In this document: in pieces, positions 41,366 through 54,783 of the stretch
Layout of the letters: each line of letters starts with the position of its first letter
Position numbering within the stretch: the stretch's first letter is position 1
From: Oxyruncus cristatus
Lineage: Eukaryota > Chordata > Aves > Passeriformes > Cotingidae
Assembly (NCBI GenBank): GCA_013399855.1
Contig: VXAY01002852.1
Span: forward strand, 165 to 64,164
Direction of reading: 5' to 3'
DNA length: 64,000 nt
The notes under the pieces: model-generated
Seen by the model: only the letters and a program-made list of their open reading frames with translations
The model's database searches: none
Told to the model about the DNA's origin: nothing
Program-made: the position numbers and the translations under genes

Positions 41366-42444
41366 CCCCTCAGCATGGTGTAGAAAACACTCTGAGACAA
41401 CACTGAAAATCCACTGGCATGTGTCTGGGAGACCCCCACTCTCTTGGGGTGCAGGGACAGCCCTGGAGGTGCTGGGTACCAGGCACCCATACATTCATTA
41501 CATGACACCCACCACGGGCCAGGCTGCCTGCTCCTTCAGGAGAGGCCACATCTCCTGTTCTGCCCTGTCCCCTGAATTTCAGAAAATGCCGGCAGAAGAG
41601 GAGGCCAGGCTGCCATTACTAGCACGAGTGCCTAGTGCCACTAGGGCTCTCCTCACTAGATGTCACTGTGAGGCTGGGTTTCACCTGCCACAAGCACAGC
41701 AACCAAGGGAGACGGGTGTTGACATGGGGATTGAGTTTTAGGAAGGCACTGCCAGAAGCGGGAGAGGGCATGGAAGAGGCTTGCAAGATAAATGTAGAGT
41801 TGCTGTAGATTTTACCCATCCCTGGCAAATTTTGGGAACAGAACCAGCAAGATGCAGGAGGGGTTTGGGGTGCAACTCCATACCACTGCCTCTGAACACC
41901 CCAGCCTGTATTTGATAGTCATCAGGGCCTTAGGGTGAATCAGCCACCATAGCTTTGGTCTGAGTCGAGTTCATCTCCTGCTGATTGTGGTGTCGGTTTG
42001 GCAGCAAGTCTCTTGCTAATTAATGTTCAGCCCTGGATCACTGCTCACTGTCCCCATCTGCCATCACCCGTCCGTGGCCCTGGCTGGAGCACACCTAAGT
42101 GACCATAGCACTGCCTCTCTGACAGGGCTACTGTGGAGAGAGCCCTTGGGGGAGAGACGGTGGTAGCCCCCAAACCTGAGGGGGTGAGTGGTGGAGGGAG
42201 ACTTGCCAGGGTCCGGCCTTTTCTCTTGCAAAGGAAGCCAAGTGACAAACCAGCCACGTGGTCCCTGTTACTGAAGATGCGAGGCATGAGTGCAGGGTGG
42301 GAGCTGGCAGGCTCTGTCACCATCGAGTGGCTTGTATGACACCTTCCTGTACAGTGAACGAGGAGACCTTCTGTCCCACAGTCGGCATGCACATTCTGCA
42401 GGGTGGCAGATGCTTTTGTGATTTCTTTTTACTTGCTTAATTTT

Positions 42445-42725
42445 TTTGCTCTTTCCTTCTTCTGTTTTTCTTTCCATTCTTCACCCCCTTTCTCTTTTGA
42501 TAGCTGTCTTTTCACTTGCACTGCCTCTTTCCCTCTCTTTGTCCTCTCTTTCTCCTCCTTGCCCTTGCTTCTCCAACCAGGCTCAGCGATTTCTGGGAGG
42601 ATGACACTTTTACCTGACCTTTTATCTCTTGATGTTGACTCCCAGCATTTGAGTTCCTCTAAATTACAAGACCAACTCTTTTCTTCCTTATTTTCCTCCC
42701 TTACTCTACTCCTTGTTCCTAAAAC
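42445..42725 (+). repeat. Diverged local duplication, copy B
   Basis: The core at 42561-42668 begins GCCCTTGCTTCTCCAAC and contains ACCTGACCTTTTA and GAGTTCCTCTAAATTA, shared with copy A apart from substitutions and small indels. Confidence 0.75.
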
Positions 42726-45029
42726 TTTGTATTGGGAATTGGATCATGCCTCCAACCTCTGAGGGGTCCCTACTGTGGAAAACCTGTAAACTGTATTCTA
42801 AGGGAGAGGAACTGGCTAATAAATACCCCATGAACCACCAGATCTGTGGCACAGATGGTCCTAAGGAGAGTTAGGTTGTTTTATCTTTAAGTTAATCAAA
42901 TGCAACCCAGAAACAAGGGAACAAGTATTATGTGGAAAGCCATCAATTCCAGGAAAGTGTTTTGGTCTGGTCGTGTGTAGGTATACGGCCTCCTGTCTTA
43001 CTGGGTACACCATGACTTATACTGGTATAAGAGCACACCCTATATACATGTTAACATCCATTATGAGTTTCTACCTGGGTGAATGGAAACAGGGCCATGT
43101 CCTGCACAACATGTGAACTCCTCAGCTTGCATCCATGCTGATTTTACACAGCCAGTTCACTGTGTGGGGTTTGGATGGCTGCAGGTAAATGTGTGTTTTT
43201 GTGTGCAACCTGGATATGTGCATTTACATGTGCACGTGCATCGGTGCTAAAGAGGATTTGAAAGTGACTGGAGGCAAACCACCAGGACCTGCAGTGTTTG
43301 GGGCTGGCCAAAGTGGTGGGGAGCCCCAGAGACTCCTCCACCGTGCTCACCTTGCCACACTCTTCCAGCTGCATGCTGCACTGGAGGCTGAATCCAGCTC
43401 CACTTGTTCACATGCCAAGGCACATTAACATTCACTCTGTCACAGTGCAGCCCAATTAACATTTGATTCTGGCAAATGAAGGAGGGCAGAGAGATTATAT
43501 GGGGTTGCTAGCTGTGGTGATGGGAGTGGAGAGAGACAGAGGCATGCTCTTTTTAGTGCAGCCCAGAGGAGTAGGACTAAAAGACTTTCTTGGAGGAGGA
43601 ATCAGGATTCCACCAGGCTGACCACTGTGTGGGATGATGGAGGAGGAGCAGGAAGTTGCTTAAACCCTCTGGACCCTAATCGCACATTGGAGTGGACATG
43701 TCTGTTCAGCCAGTGCTGATAGAAGGTGCAGAACTTGAAACAGACCCCTTGGAAAGCTCGCCACAGGAATAAATGGGCAGATCCACGCCACAGAGTTCTG
43801 AGGAGCAACTTCAGTGCCATTTACTTGATGCATTGGCAGATAGCAGCCCAGTGTTGGTGGTGTCCTGTCAGTGCTGCTGAGACGGACGTGCACCTTTGCT
43901 TCCATATCCCAGGCAGGTGGGATGAGGCAGATGGACTCTGTCTCATGGCAGAGGTGAAATCTGTGCCCTCACCTTCTTCACAGAGCTGCCTGAAGTCCCC
44001 CTGAGGGCTGGGTGGCTCAGGAGGATTCAGTGCAGTCAGGAGAAGCTGGTCTGGGCTGCAGCTACTTTAAGCTTCTCCCAGATGTGATTGTCCCTTCCCA
44101 AATATGCATCATGTCACTTCCCAATTGAAAAGCCAAATGAAATTTCCAGGCAGTTTGCAGCTTTTATGATTCACTTGTTTGCTTTTCTCCTGTTCTCTCC
44201 TTTTTTATTTTAATTTTTTTTTTCTTTTCTCTCTTCTGTGTCTATTCACTGCTGCCAGCTGCCTGCTATGAGTTTAGTTTGTTTCAAGGGCAGAAGAAAT
44301 TAATTTTCTGCTTTCCTATTCAGTGCCGAATAGCTTCTTCCCCCACCCCCTATTCCCCTTCCCTGACTTTTGCTGCAGTACAGAGAGATATCTTGGAAAC
44401 ATTTCCTTTTTAAAATCTCCTTCTGTCCTTTTGTAGCTACTTGGCCTCTCTGCTGACAGCGTGGGACAGGTGCTAACACAGTACTCCTTTCCTGATCCAA
44501 GAGCTGGAGAATAAACTCTTGGGCATATTGCAGATAACTAAGTGAGAACACATCTCACTACAGATTTAGCTAAAAACAAAAGGAAAATAAATATTAGGAC
44601 AGTTGGAGAGGGACAGGTTTTTCATCGTCTCTGAGATATCATCCCTCCTAGTGAGCTCCTTAGAGCTGTCAGCACTGTTGCAGAGAGCAACTCAGGGTTC
44701 AGTGTTGGGACAACAGGCCTGACCCTGCTTGGACCTAGGAGGGGAAGCACGGCATGGGAGGATAGCAGCCAGGAGGTGATATGGTCAGTTTGCAGCAGAC
44801 AGCTGGTAAATTTAATGTTTTATTCTGGAAATTGTGTCTTTGTGTGGCAGATATAAAACTTCCCAGCTAGGCATAAAGGAACTGAAAGCAACTTCCCAGC
44901 TCCCAGAGCCCAGCAATGTATAGACTCAGTGTGTGTGCGTGTGTATACGTGCAGTACTTGCTGGCAGAGCATATTTGCGAGATGTGGCGTTTGTGTTACC
45001 TTTTAGCGGGGAAGAATCGTTTATCTCAG

Positions 45030-45105
45030 CATTCTAATTATGATCCATTAAAATGCAAATTTGGGTTTATGCATTGAAATTGTCAGCACCATTGCCATGG
45101 CAACA
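45030..45105. promoter_or_regulatory. Candidate enhancer: homeodomain, POU octamer and RFX X-box motifs
   Basis: TAATTATGATCCATTA (homeodomain-like) is followed by ATGCAAAT (octamer, 45053-45060) and ATTGCCATGGCAAC (RFX palindrome, 45091-45104) within 75 bp. The motifs are directly visible; enhancer activity is inferred. Confidence 0.4.
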
Positions 45106-46549
45106 GGAGCTTGAGGGAGGAGAATTGGAATAGGTGGGACGGTGCATCTCTCTTGAAATCCCTCTCAAATACCTCCAGGTAATTGAAATCACAGTGCCCT
45201 TCCCCAGAAACTGTGGAACTTTCCCACTAGTTAATTTGGGGCCTCACTAAAGTTCTCCTTGGAGTTGTTATAACAGGGCAACCCACGATGTGTGTAGGTC
45301 ACCAGCTAACTCCCACCAAAGTGTAAGAGCCACTGCACAGGTCTTTCAGAAGGAAGAGAATCCTTCCTGTTTGACTCCTTCTGTAATGCTTCCTTTGAGG
45401 TGCCTGGCGGGAAAGAAGGAAGAATAAATCCCTGATGACTTCAGAAATCTCAGCCTGGAACTGCCACAGTTATTGGAAGATGTAAGTGTTGTCTATGCTT
45501 TTAAACCCACTCACCCTCATTTAAACACCCAGTCAAGCTGTCTGTGCTAGTAAGGTCCTTCAGCAGTGAGTTCCCCTGGTCAGTCAGGGTGAGTACACCT
45601 TCTCTGTGCCACCGTCTTGAGACTTAGTTCCTTTCTCTGCTTGTTTTGTATGGCAAGATGGAGTGACTGTATCATCTTCCTCACTTTACCAAGTACAGCT
45701 GGGACACCTGAAGCTTGTTGCCCTCCTGTTTAAGAATCAAGTGAAGGGGTTTTAGGACACTGGTTTGAAGTGAATGCTGAGGGAGATTAGGATATGGCTG
45801 AGCACATTTTGCAGGGGAAAAATGTGCCTCTCTGTTTTGGCTGTTGACTGAAAATTTTGATGATAAATAAAGCATGATGAGTTAATTCCCAAACCACACT
45901 GACAGCTGGGAAGGGAAGACAAGACTAAGTCTGTTTTCTGGCTCCCCATCCCTGTTAAGAGGTTTGCAAAATCATCTGATACCTCATCCTGGTTTTGTCA
46001 GGGGACTGTTTTTTCCTGTGCACTGGGAACCTGATTGGCTGATAGTAAAATCTAGATACAGTCTTATGAACCTGGTGATGCAAACTGCAGTTTCTGTTGA
46101 GAATAATTGACTTGATTTGCCTGGAGCCTGGTTACCATCCATTTAACAGTGAAATAGGGAGGAAACCTTCAGAGCAGGCTTTAGTTCAGCCTAGGGAGAT
46201 GTTGAGCAAGGAGAGGTGGAGTCAGGCAGTGCCCTGCCCTCCTTCCCCTACCCAAGACAGAGAGTGGGAAACCAGAGTAAGTTTAGTGGAGGGCCATGAA
46301 GATGCTGAGGGTACTGACTTTGTTTAGCCCCCTATTTAAAGGGGATCTGACTGATAAGGTAATGGGTGATGTGCACAGAGAAAATGGAGCTGGATTCTTC
46401 CCAGAGGTGTGCACCAAGGGCAATAGGCAGTAGAGACAAGTTGCAGCTAGGGAAATTCCAATTCCGTATAAAGTAAAAACATAACCATGAGGGTGGATCA
46501 GATGTGAGATGGTGACTCGAAGGTGTTTTGGAGTCTGCCTCCTTTGAGA

Positions 46550-46672
46550 TACTCAAAACTCAAGCAGACAAGGCACTGAGCAACCTGTAATGGCTTTGAA
46601 GTTAGCCCTGCTTTGAACAGAGATTTGAACTGGAGGCCTCCAGAGATACCTTCCAACACCAGTCATTCTGTG
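46550..46672 (+). mobile_element. CR1 LINE fragment (3' end), old
   Basis: GCACTGAGCAACCTGTAATG, then TTTGAACTGGAGGCCTCCAG, then CCTTCCAACACCAGTCATTC follow the CR1 3' consensus with many substitutions. Confidence 0.75.
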
Positions 46673-49600
46673 TGCTCCCACTGGGGGCAGGTTCTGTGAA
46701 GCACAGTGAAATGGGGAGTCCACACTGTTCTCTGCTATAGAATGAATCACAGCAGAAGTGATCTGTTGGCTTCTCTTGCTGGAAAATGCATGACCCTGCC
46801 GGAGACCCTCAGCTTCTGTTTTGGGTGAATTATGTCTGTGCAGTGAGCACAAAAATGATGGGGATGGGGGCTGGGCAGAGATCTAGATGCCATGAGGACA
46901 AGGAATATATCACTTGCTACTTCCACACTAGACAAGCCACTAACTTGAGGAGATTGGCTTCCCCGAGGGTGTGATCTGACTGGGAATGAGGGATAGGACT
47001 AAAATAGTCCATTTTACATCTCAGGCTTTCTCAAAGAGCAGATTAAAAATATATGATGGAGAATGTCCTTCTCTTCCAAGTGGAGAAGATGGTAAGGAAA
47101 AAAAAAGGATGATATTTGAGTTTCTGCATCTGATGTGACAAGGAAAGGCATGAAAGTGGCTGGTACCTGAAAGTAGAGCAATGAATAACTGGTTTTGGTG
47201 TGAAAGAAGCTATTTCACCATGTTCAATATTATCATCATTAAGCTGATCAGCTTCACCAACAAGGAAGATACTGAGAATGAGAGAGCAAATATTGTAAGG
47301 GATGTAGAGGAACACACATTCAAAATAACTGTTCTGGAGAAGACTTGCCAATAAGTGCTTACAGAGGGAAAGACAGAAGGTGAGACAGAGACCAGAAGAG
47401 GAAGTGGAGAAGAGAAAATGACAGGGTGGTGGAGAGTGGGAGAAAAGAAAATTTCTAAAATTTCTGTAAATCTCTCTGTCCTGCTCCCTCGCTGTTCCTT
47501 CACACACACAAGTACCCTCCCTTTCCTCAGCTGTGCTGAGAAACTTGAATTCCCCCTGCACCATCCTGGCGGCACTCTTGTTTCCTCTGCGGAGGAGCTG
47601 AGGGGCTTCACCTCAGAACCTCTGCAAGTCCTGATCTCTGCCCCACATCCCTGCCTGCAATTCCAGACTCCCACCCTCCCCTCCACCTCACCAGCCAAGC
47701 ACTGCTTTAGAACAGAGAGCTTATGCCACATCTCCTTAAAGGCATACCAAGGTGCAGCAGAGGCTTCCTCTCTTACTGGGCTGAGGTTTTGCTGACTGGG
47801 AAGATTTAACCCCATGTCAGCTGATATGAAGGGCTTTCCAAATAAAGAGTAAATACCTACTTTGCTAACATCAGCAAAAAGTGATTTTTGTGTCACTGAC
47901 TTGGGGGAAGAGCGGACAGATGCACTGACCCCATGTAGTTCCTTGTCATCCCACACTTCTGTAGCCATTCATATGATACTGTGCAAAAACAGCCAGTGAG
48001 CCTTGTCCTTGCTGGACAGGTTGGCACTGCAAAACGTCATATTTAAGCTTGCCTTTCCCAAATGAGGTCTTCTAGTGGAAACCATGGCAGAGATGGTGAG
48101 ACCTCTAGCAGAGGTTTCAGAGCCAGGTGATGCTTTCCCTCAACGTGGCGTGTGCTCTGTCCCTTCACCTCCAAACCCAGGCTGTCTGTGCACCTGCACA
48201 CATCCAGACTGTTGGGGATGGCAACACATGCACCCTCCCACAGCCATTCCCTCGTCCTCCCTTCCCTCAGCCTGCCAGAAACAGATCCCCATGGGCTGCT
48301 TTCCTCTCACACCCTTGGCTGTTCTAACATATCCTCGGGGAAGGTGTAAGACCGGCTATGGCGATGAGATTGTGATCCTTCTCTTTCCTTTTTTCTTTTT
48401 TTTTAAATCGACAGTGGAGTTTCCCTTGCCATTTTCAGCAGATCTAAAAAAAACCCCTTCATCGAATATTCAGCATCTTCCTGGAGCTCAGCAGTAGCCA
48501 GCGGGGGCTGTGGGTACGCACTTGCAGAGGGGATGAGTCATGAGTCCTGTCTTGTTCTAGGGCCCCCAAGATTCCTCTGCTTCTCTCCCTTTCCCTCTGA
48601 TAGTGGTTTGTGATGGTAGGCCGGTGGCTGCCAGCTCTGACGGGGCTGTGGACGCAGCAGTGCTGGCAGCAGAGGGAAAAAGGGCAGGAGAGAGGCACCC
48701 TTCTCCTTGCAGTCTTCAGGAAGGGGGTGGGAAGAGAAGTTTTCGCTGGAGTATGTGGATTATTGAAGGAGAATGCCTGGGGGCTTTACATGTAGTGCTG
48801 CGGATGGGCTACACGAGGAGTCTGGCTGGGAGGTGTAGTGATCTGAGAGACCCCGATTCAAAACCTCTTGTACAGATCCCCCTCAGCTAACCCAGGCAAT
48901 GCCCCTGTCCCCTCCCACAGCTCTTAGTTCAGGCTCTTTCCTAATGGAACCTAAGCCGACGCTGGCTCATTTTCACACCCTGTCACTCAGTCATTGACTA
49001 AATTAAATTTCAATTACTATTTTCTTATTAAAAAAAACAGTGAGAACAGCAGCTTTTAATTGGAAGCAGCCACTTGGCCTGTTGCAGCAGTGAAGGGTGT
49101 GCGGGTGGTTTGATGATGACATGGAGGAGGCAGGGGAAGGTGCTTAGTCACAGGTGGCACCTTTGTGTGGACACGTGGGAGGGTGCAGGAACAGGTTCCT
49201 GGCTGGGTGTCTCACCAGGAGACGTGGCGTGACCTGCTCTGCTCCTTCCCAAGAAGGGAGGCCAAAAATACCAACTAGTGGCCCCTCATTTTGGGGTTGT
49301 CCCTGAGCTGCCAGTCTTGGGGAAGAGGGCCATGCTATAGGGTGAAATTCTTCAAGTGATCCACTATGGGTCCCTTGTGATTGAACATAAACAGCTGGTT
49401 TTGATACCCTTGTTCTGATGGGCTGCTGAGAGTATAGCTTGCTTGTTAGGAGATCTGGCTCAGTCTGACCTTCCCTCTCTGGGTGTATGTCCTTCATGGC
49501 CCTATAACAAGCTGGCAAGCTGAGGAAAGACAGCGAATGTCTTCCCATCTGCATCTGCTGGGACTTGGGGAAGAAGAAGCGTGTCTGTCTGAAGGCACAC

Positions 49601-52600
49601 ACCATTTGGCTGCTCCCTGGCCCCTCAGATGAGCAGAACAGGAGGTGTGAAGGAGGCAAAGCTGTACTGAATCCTCTGGGAACACCAGGAGTCCTGGCAA
49701 GAGCATCGCTTTGGATCTCTGGTTTCCACTGTTGCTCAGTTTTTCTTCTTTTTCCTCTATGCTCCTTACCAGTCATCTCTGGGAAATGTAACCTGTGACT
49801 TCAGCCATCATAACTGCATCAGCCATGTGGGTCAGGAACACCTGGGACTCCTTTTCTGCTGGTGACATCTCCTGGGCGCACGCTGACAGGTAGTCAGGAC
49901 TCATTGTCCCTTGAAGAAACCAGAAAAATAAGCTTGTGTTAGAATCCCAGGTGCAGAAAGGGTCTGTCTGTCACAGCCAATTCAGATGCTGCTCTGCCTG
50001 GCAGTGTTATTTTCTATTCTACAGGCTCCTGCTCACCTTGCTCTCTTTTTCTTTTCCTTGCTTTCCCCTTTGATTCTCTCTTTCTCTCTCCCTCTCCTCC
50101 CTAAGGTGCTTCCCAGGAAAGATTGGCTATTAAACCAACTGCGCCAAGGCTGCGAGATGCACCCAGGCACTAGGAACAAATGACACTGAGCACTTGCCTC
50201 TGTTACAGCAGTAGGACATCAGGAATCTCCAGGAGCAGCATCTGCCAGAGACCATGTGTGTGCTGGGAGAGTGTGGGAACAACCCACAGACAAGAGGTGT
50301 GATCACCCTTAACTTTTTGTTGAGCTGCCCCTTGCACCGTGCAGGCCAAGGTATGAGTCTGTACTGCTTGAGCTGCCAACACATGAGCACGCGAATTTCT
50401 GATATGGCCCGTGGGGCCAACAGCTGCTTTGTGTCAGTGTATGTTATGTACAGACTGATGGGAATGGAGGAGATGCCTGGCTCCCTCCTGCAGCTCTACA
50501 AGAGCCAGAGTAAGTCCATCCCCAGCATAAACACTGTGCGAGCAGCTCTGGGTTCCCCCTCACCTATGGGCAAAATGTAAATGCAGATGCACTTGTGGTA
50601 TCTTCTGGCATTATGGAAGCAGTGGTTTTGAAGGTGGGATAGAAGAAGCACCATGGGTATGGCTGTGTCTGTCACATGGAGGAGGGGAGGTTTAGAAATT
50701 CTGGAATTTGTACAGCTTAGAGCAGCACCCTTTGAAGGGGAAGAAGGATGAGAGTGAGGTTTTGGTGTAGCCTTTTTTTCCCCTTCAGAAATTTATTTTA
50801 CTTTCATGATGGCAATTTCTCAGGTGTCTGGATTCTGAAGGGTGTATGGTGACATCCTTCTGTATAGTGGTGATGGTGGGGGCAATATGGGTGAGAGGGG
50901 TGAAAGTCAGGGTGCCGGGCAAATGTGGACATCCTGGAGGAATAGGATAGAAAAGAGAAGCAAGTCATCAGAACAGACTCAAATGGATTTTATGAGTTAA
51001 TTTTTGTCTGAAGGAAATCAAATGCCTTTCCCAGATAGGCACCAATGACTTTGTAGTGGCTGTGTTTGGAAACTGTGTTGAGGTGGCTGTGGCTGGCATG
51101 CCTTCTCAGGGTCCTTGATGCTTGGGAGAGCTGGGGAGAGTGATATGGTTAGTGCTCAGCAACCCATGCTGCTGGCAGGCAGGCCTTTGCAGGGGACAGA
51201 ATCAGCTGAAGGGGGATCATTCTTCATACACCAAAGGGTCAGTGCCTGCTTGGAGTCTGCCTGACTTTATGACAGTTCCCCTTACAGACTTGTTGTCCCT
51301 CACTGTAACTTGTTTGACTTTCAGGGATTTGCCCAGGAGGGAGTTAAACTTCCTCATTAATAACCAGACAGATAAAAATCACTGGAAAAGGTAAATGAAA
51401 TGCTGCTCTGACACATCTGATGCAGAGGGGGAGGCAAATTCTCCAGACTGGAAAGCCATTGTCTCCCAGGGGTTTTCAGATATCACATCCTCTATGGAAG
51501 CAAATAGGACATACCCAGCTCCTTGAGAGCATCTGGTAATGTAGCATGGAGTGAAAATATAGGGACAGATTGGGGCCAACACTGATTTTTGATTTTATTT
51601 TGGGAGAGAGCTTCATGAGAGGCAGGCACTGTTTTAATCCCTGAGCTGAAGAATAAAGCACAAGGGGCAGAGACAAGACCAGCTGCAGGCTTTCAAGGGG
51701 GAAGACTGTGAGCGATGAGCAATGCAAGGGAAGAATGAATCAGCCCCTGCAGGAAGGGGTGACAGACTCAGGCCTGAAGAGATCAGCAGCGCCCAGTGCC
51801 TGGACACTCAGAATTTTGCTTAGCATCTCCAGAGACTTATTTCCCCGTGACACAGCCTACAGCATTAAAATAAATTAAAAAATGGTTAGGGAAGTATTTC
51901 AGCTACCTCTTGCTGTTGTCAAGGAAGCTTTGTAGCAGGCAGTGGTGCAGATGGGCAGCAGAGACTGGCTGGCTGCTGCTGGGCAGAACTTCCCAGCAGG
52001 AGATCATGCAGAAAGGAGCAGTGGGCCAGGGTTTGGAGCAGGTGCTCCTGCTATGAGCTCCTGAATCTTCATCCTGATGCTCACCTTTGCCAGTGGCAGC
52101 CAGGCAGTCCGTGGCAGATCCCTCCTTTTCTCCTGTGCCTCTACTCTAAATCTGTTCAGAAACAAAAAAGAAAAAGATGTTGAAGGAGGGAAGATGTGGG
52201 AAAACTGCCTTGGAAAAATAACTCTGGTGTAATATAGGAGAAATTGTACCTTATTTTGTTGAAACAGATTCAGTTTAGAGGAGGAACATTAAGGAATACT
52301 TTAGGGAAATCTTTAATCTGGTAGCAGCATCCAAGAGAAACAGTGTAGGAGAAAAAGACCTGAGAGAGATGAAGATATGGAGATGCATTAGCTGATAAAT
52401 AGCATGTAGCAGGCTCTGGGCACTCCCCCATAACTGTGCCTTGGAAGGACTATCTGGGTCTTCCTTTCAGCGGTTCCAAAAATCTCTGGTAGAGGAAGAA
52501 GAGAGGGATACATGGCTTAGCTCTCCCTGTTCTCAGCTGATCAGAAGCTTTCCATTGACCTGGTGCTTAATTCTAACATCCAGAGCTTGTTCCTTTAAGC

Positions 52601-54439
52601 ATTTACACCTCCAATCAGGCCTCTAGTCCCACTGCCATGTGGAGCCATAAACAAGGATAAACACTAATTAGCATGGTAAATAGCTTGGCCTTGTGTTTTC
52701 TGGTTACAGTATCATGGTAATTATTTCCGGCTCCCTGCCTGTGTGCTCCTGCTGCCTGATTTTGTGCTTTGTACATCCTTGCCAGCCTGATTATCACTGG
52801 ACGCATTAAAATTGGCAATTGCTCTCTCCTGTCTCCCATCCACTTCTCCCATCCACTTCTTGGCAGGGGGACTGGCCTAACCCCATTTCACCAAGGTGAT
52901 CAGGAATGATTGAGGGGTGATGGGTAACATCAGACATCTTTCTGTCTTTGGGGGGCTGTAACTTTATGGGCAGAATGCAAGGCCATGCTGAGATGACATA
53001 GCACAGCATTTTCAGGGAACTCACCGCTGGTCACCAGGGCTTTGTAAAATATGGGAAGAGAAATGAGCAGATGAAACTGCTGGGCGGCTCCTACCTGTGC
53101 ATCCCATTGCTGAGGGTTTTTTCTCTCTCCGTTTTGGCTGCCTTGCTGCAGCAAACAGCTTTGTCTTTGACATAGGGTCTGATTTCATTCTGGATTTTGG
53201 CCCTGCAAGGATGGATGTGCACATGCACTTGAGCATACATGAGGTGGCTCAAGGTCCTGCTCACTGGTGAGGGACAGATCAAACAATCCTCATCTTGGTC
53301 TCCTGGACAAGATCCCAAGCTTAGCTTCTCTACATGCAGTATGGTTGCTTTGGCGTCGATATACACAGACTGCAGCCAGTTGAGAGCCTGTGGGTTCAGG
53401 GGCCTGACACCTTCCGACCAGCTGTGTGGAGCCTCTTCCAACTTGTGAGACAGGACTCGTTTCTTTCTAAACTCGCCCCAGTTAAAAGAGTGCATGTTTT
53501 GCTATGTGCTGTGCTTTCGTCTTGTCTCTGCTCTTCCCTGACATTTCTGACTCGCTTCTTCCTTCTGAATGTCCTTCCTCAGCCATCCTCCTCCATTCTA
53601 CAGTTAAGTATGTGTCTCTGGCTTTATTTGCATCCAGCCCTTTCTGATAAGTATGTACAAAGATCAGGGGCACTGGAGGCAGCTTCTGGAGCTGGGGTAA
53701 TTGCGCATTCACTCCCTCTCTTCCACTGGCTGGTAGTAGCGTGAGCAGTTTGTTAGAACTCTCTCTCAGGTCCTGTTTTATTCATGGTTTCACCTGTTAA
53801 ATGTCACTGAAATGGTTGTGTTTTCCCAGTTATAGGTGAACTCTCCCTCTTTCCCCCATGGAGGTACACTGCCTTATAACCCCTGTGGGCCTGGTGGGTT
53901 AGATTTTGCAGCACTGGAGGGTTCGTTGCCAGATGCATTGGCTGCTCCTGATGTACACAGGCGTGTACCTTAGCTGACCCAGTTTTTTCGTTTGCTGGAG
54001 ACATATGAGTGCTATTATTCACAAAGTGTTGCAAACACATGCTGGGCTCTGTGAGACTCTCAGGAAGACAAAATAAATGGGTATTGCTCAGGAAAAAATG
54101 GCCAGGGGAGAGGCAGCTGCTGTTTCTCCCTGAAAAAGACCACAGTAGCAACTCTTGATTGTGGTGGTGGCCACAGGCATTTGGGATTAGACACCCTCAG
54201 AAGACAGGCCTGGCAGTATCCTCAGGATGTCACTGATTTCATATTCATGTCAGGATGATCAATGCACGCATTGTTCCCAAGAGGTTTTGGCTGGCCTGGT
54301 TTTGAAGCCCCAAAGTGCAGGACGCCCCCCCACATGCTTGAGCAGTCTGTGCATTGTACACCTTGTCTTCCTTATCACTATGTGCCCTGTACTGCAATGT
54401 AAGCCTCTTATTGCTTTTGTCCACTGTGGACACTAAGAA
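46673..54439. other. Gene-free stretch
   Basis: No gene recognised. A purine-rich tract at about 47,338-47,460 lies within the longest unassigned open frame (minus strand, 47,210-47,968). A second long minus-strand frame is at 49,144-49,776. The stretch 52,640-52,800 contains forkhead- and homeodomain-like motifs and could be a conserved noncoding element. Confidence 0.5.
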
Positions 54440-54600
54440 CTGAGAACTCTTCTCCTTTTATAGCAAACTTGTAAGTACTTGAAGACGATTATTGTGCCCC
54501 TTCTCAATCTTCTGTAGTCTAAACAGCTTCATTTTGCTCAGTACTGTTGGGTCATGCTTTCTGCACCTCTGATCGTGCTGGCATGATTCTCCTAGCTATT
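54440..54600 (-). mobile_element. CR1 LINE fragment, old
   Basis: The plus strand contains GTAAGTACTTGAAGACGATT, TGCCCCTTCTCAATCTTCTG and TCTAAACAGC. This is a degraded reverse complement of an internal part of the CR1 3' region. Confidence 0.75.
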
Positions 54601-54783
54601 TGGAGGAGTGCTGTGCTCTCCTCCCCCGTCACTCTGAAGCTGATGGAAGAAAAACTGTCTATCACCCGAGGAACGGTAAGTCCTTATGGAGAGGCATACT
54701 ATCCTTCACTCCTCAAGTATGACTTTGACTGCGTGTCATTTTCCAAGACAACTGAAGTCATTCATCAGATTTTCCCCACAAGG

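Larger units (their letters stand above)
34301..46549. other. Long gene-free stretch downstream of RPS19BP1
   Basis: AT-rich from about 34.6 to 38.5 kb. Seen within: an AT-rich dyad at 39,241-39,290, G/T-rich low-complexity DNA at 39,355-39,470, a duplicated polypyrimidine-containing segment (about 41.07 and 42.45 kb), and a transcription-factor motif cluster at 45.03-45.11 kb. No exon of the expected neighbour CACNA1I was recognised. Confidence 0.55.

Noticed and set aside
41069..41494. 141-codon minus-strand frame rich in Lys, Glu and Arg
   Set aside because: It is the complement of the CT-rich tract of the duplicated segment, so it is low-complexity rather than coding.
48800..48890. tRNA-like stretch with GATTCAAAACCTC resembling a T-loop
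   Set aside because: No matching acceptor, D or anticodon stems can be formed.
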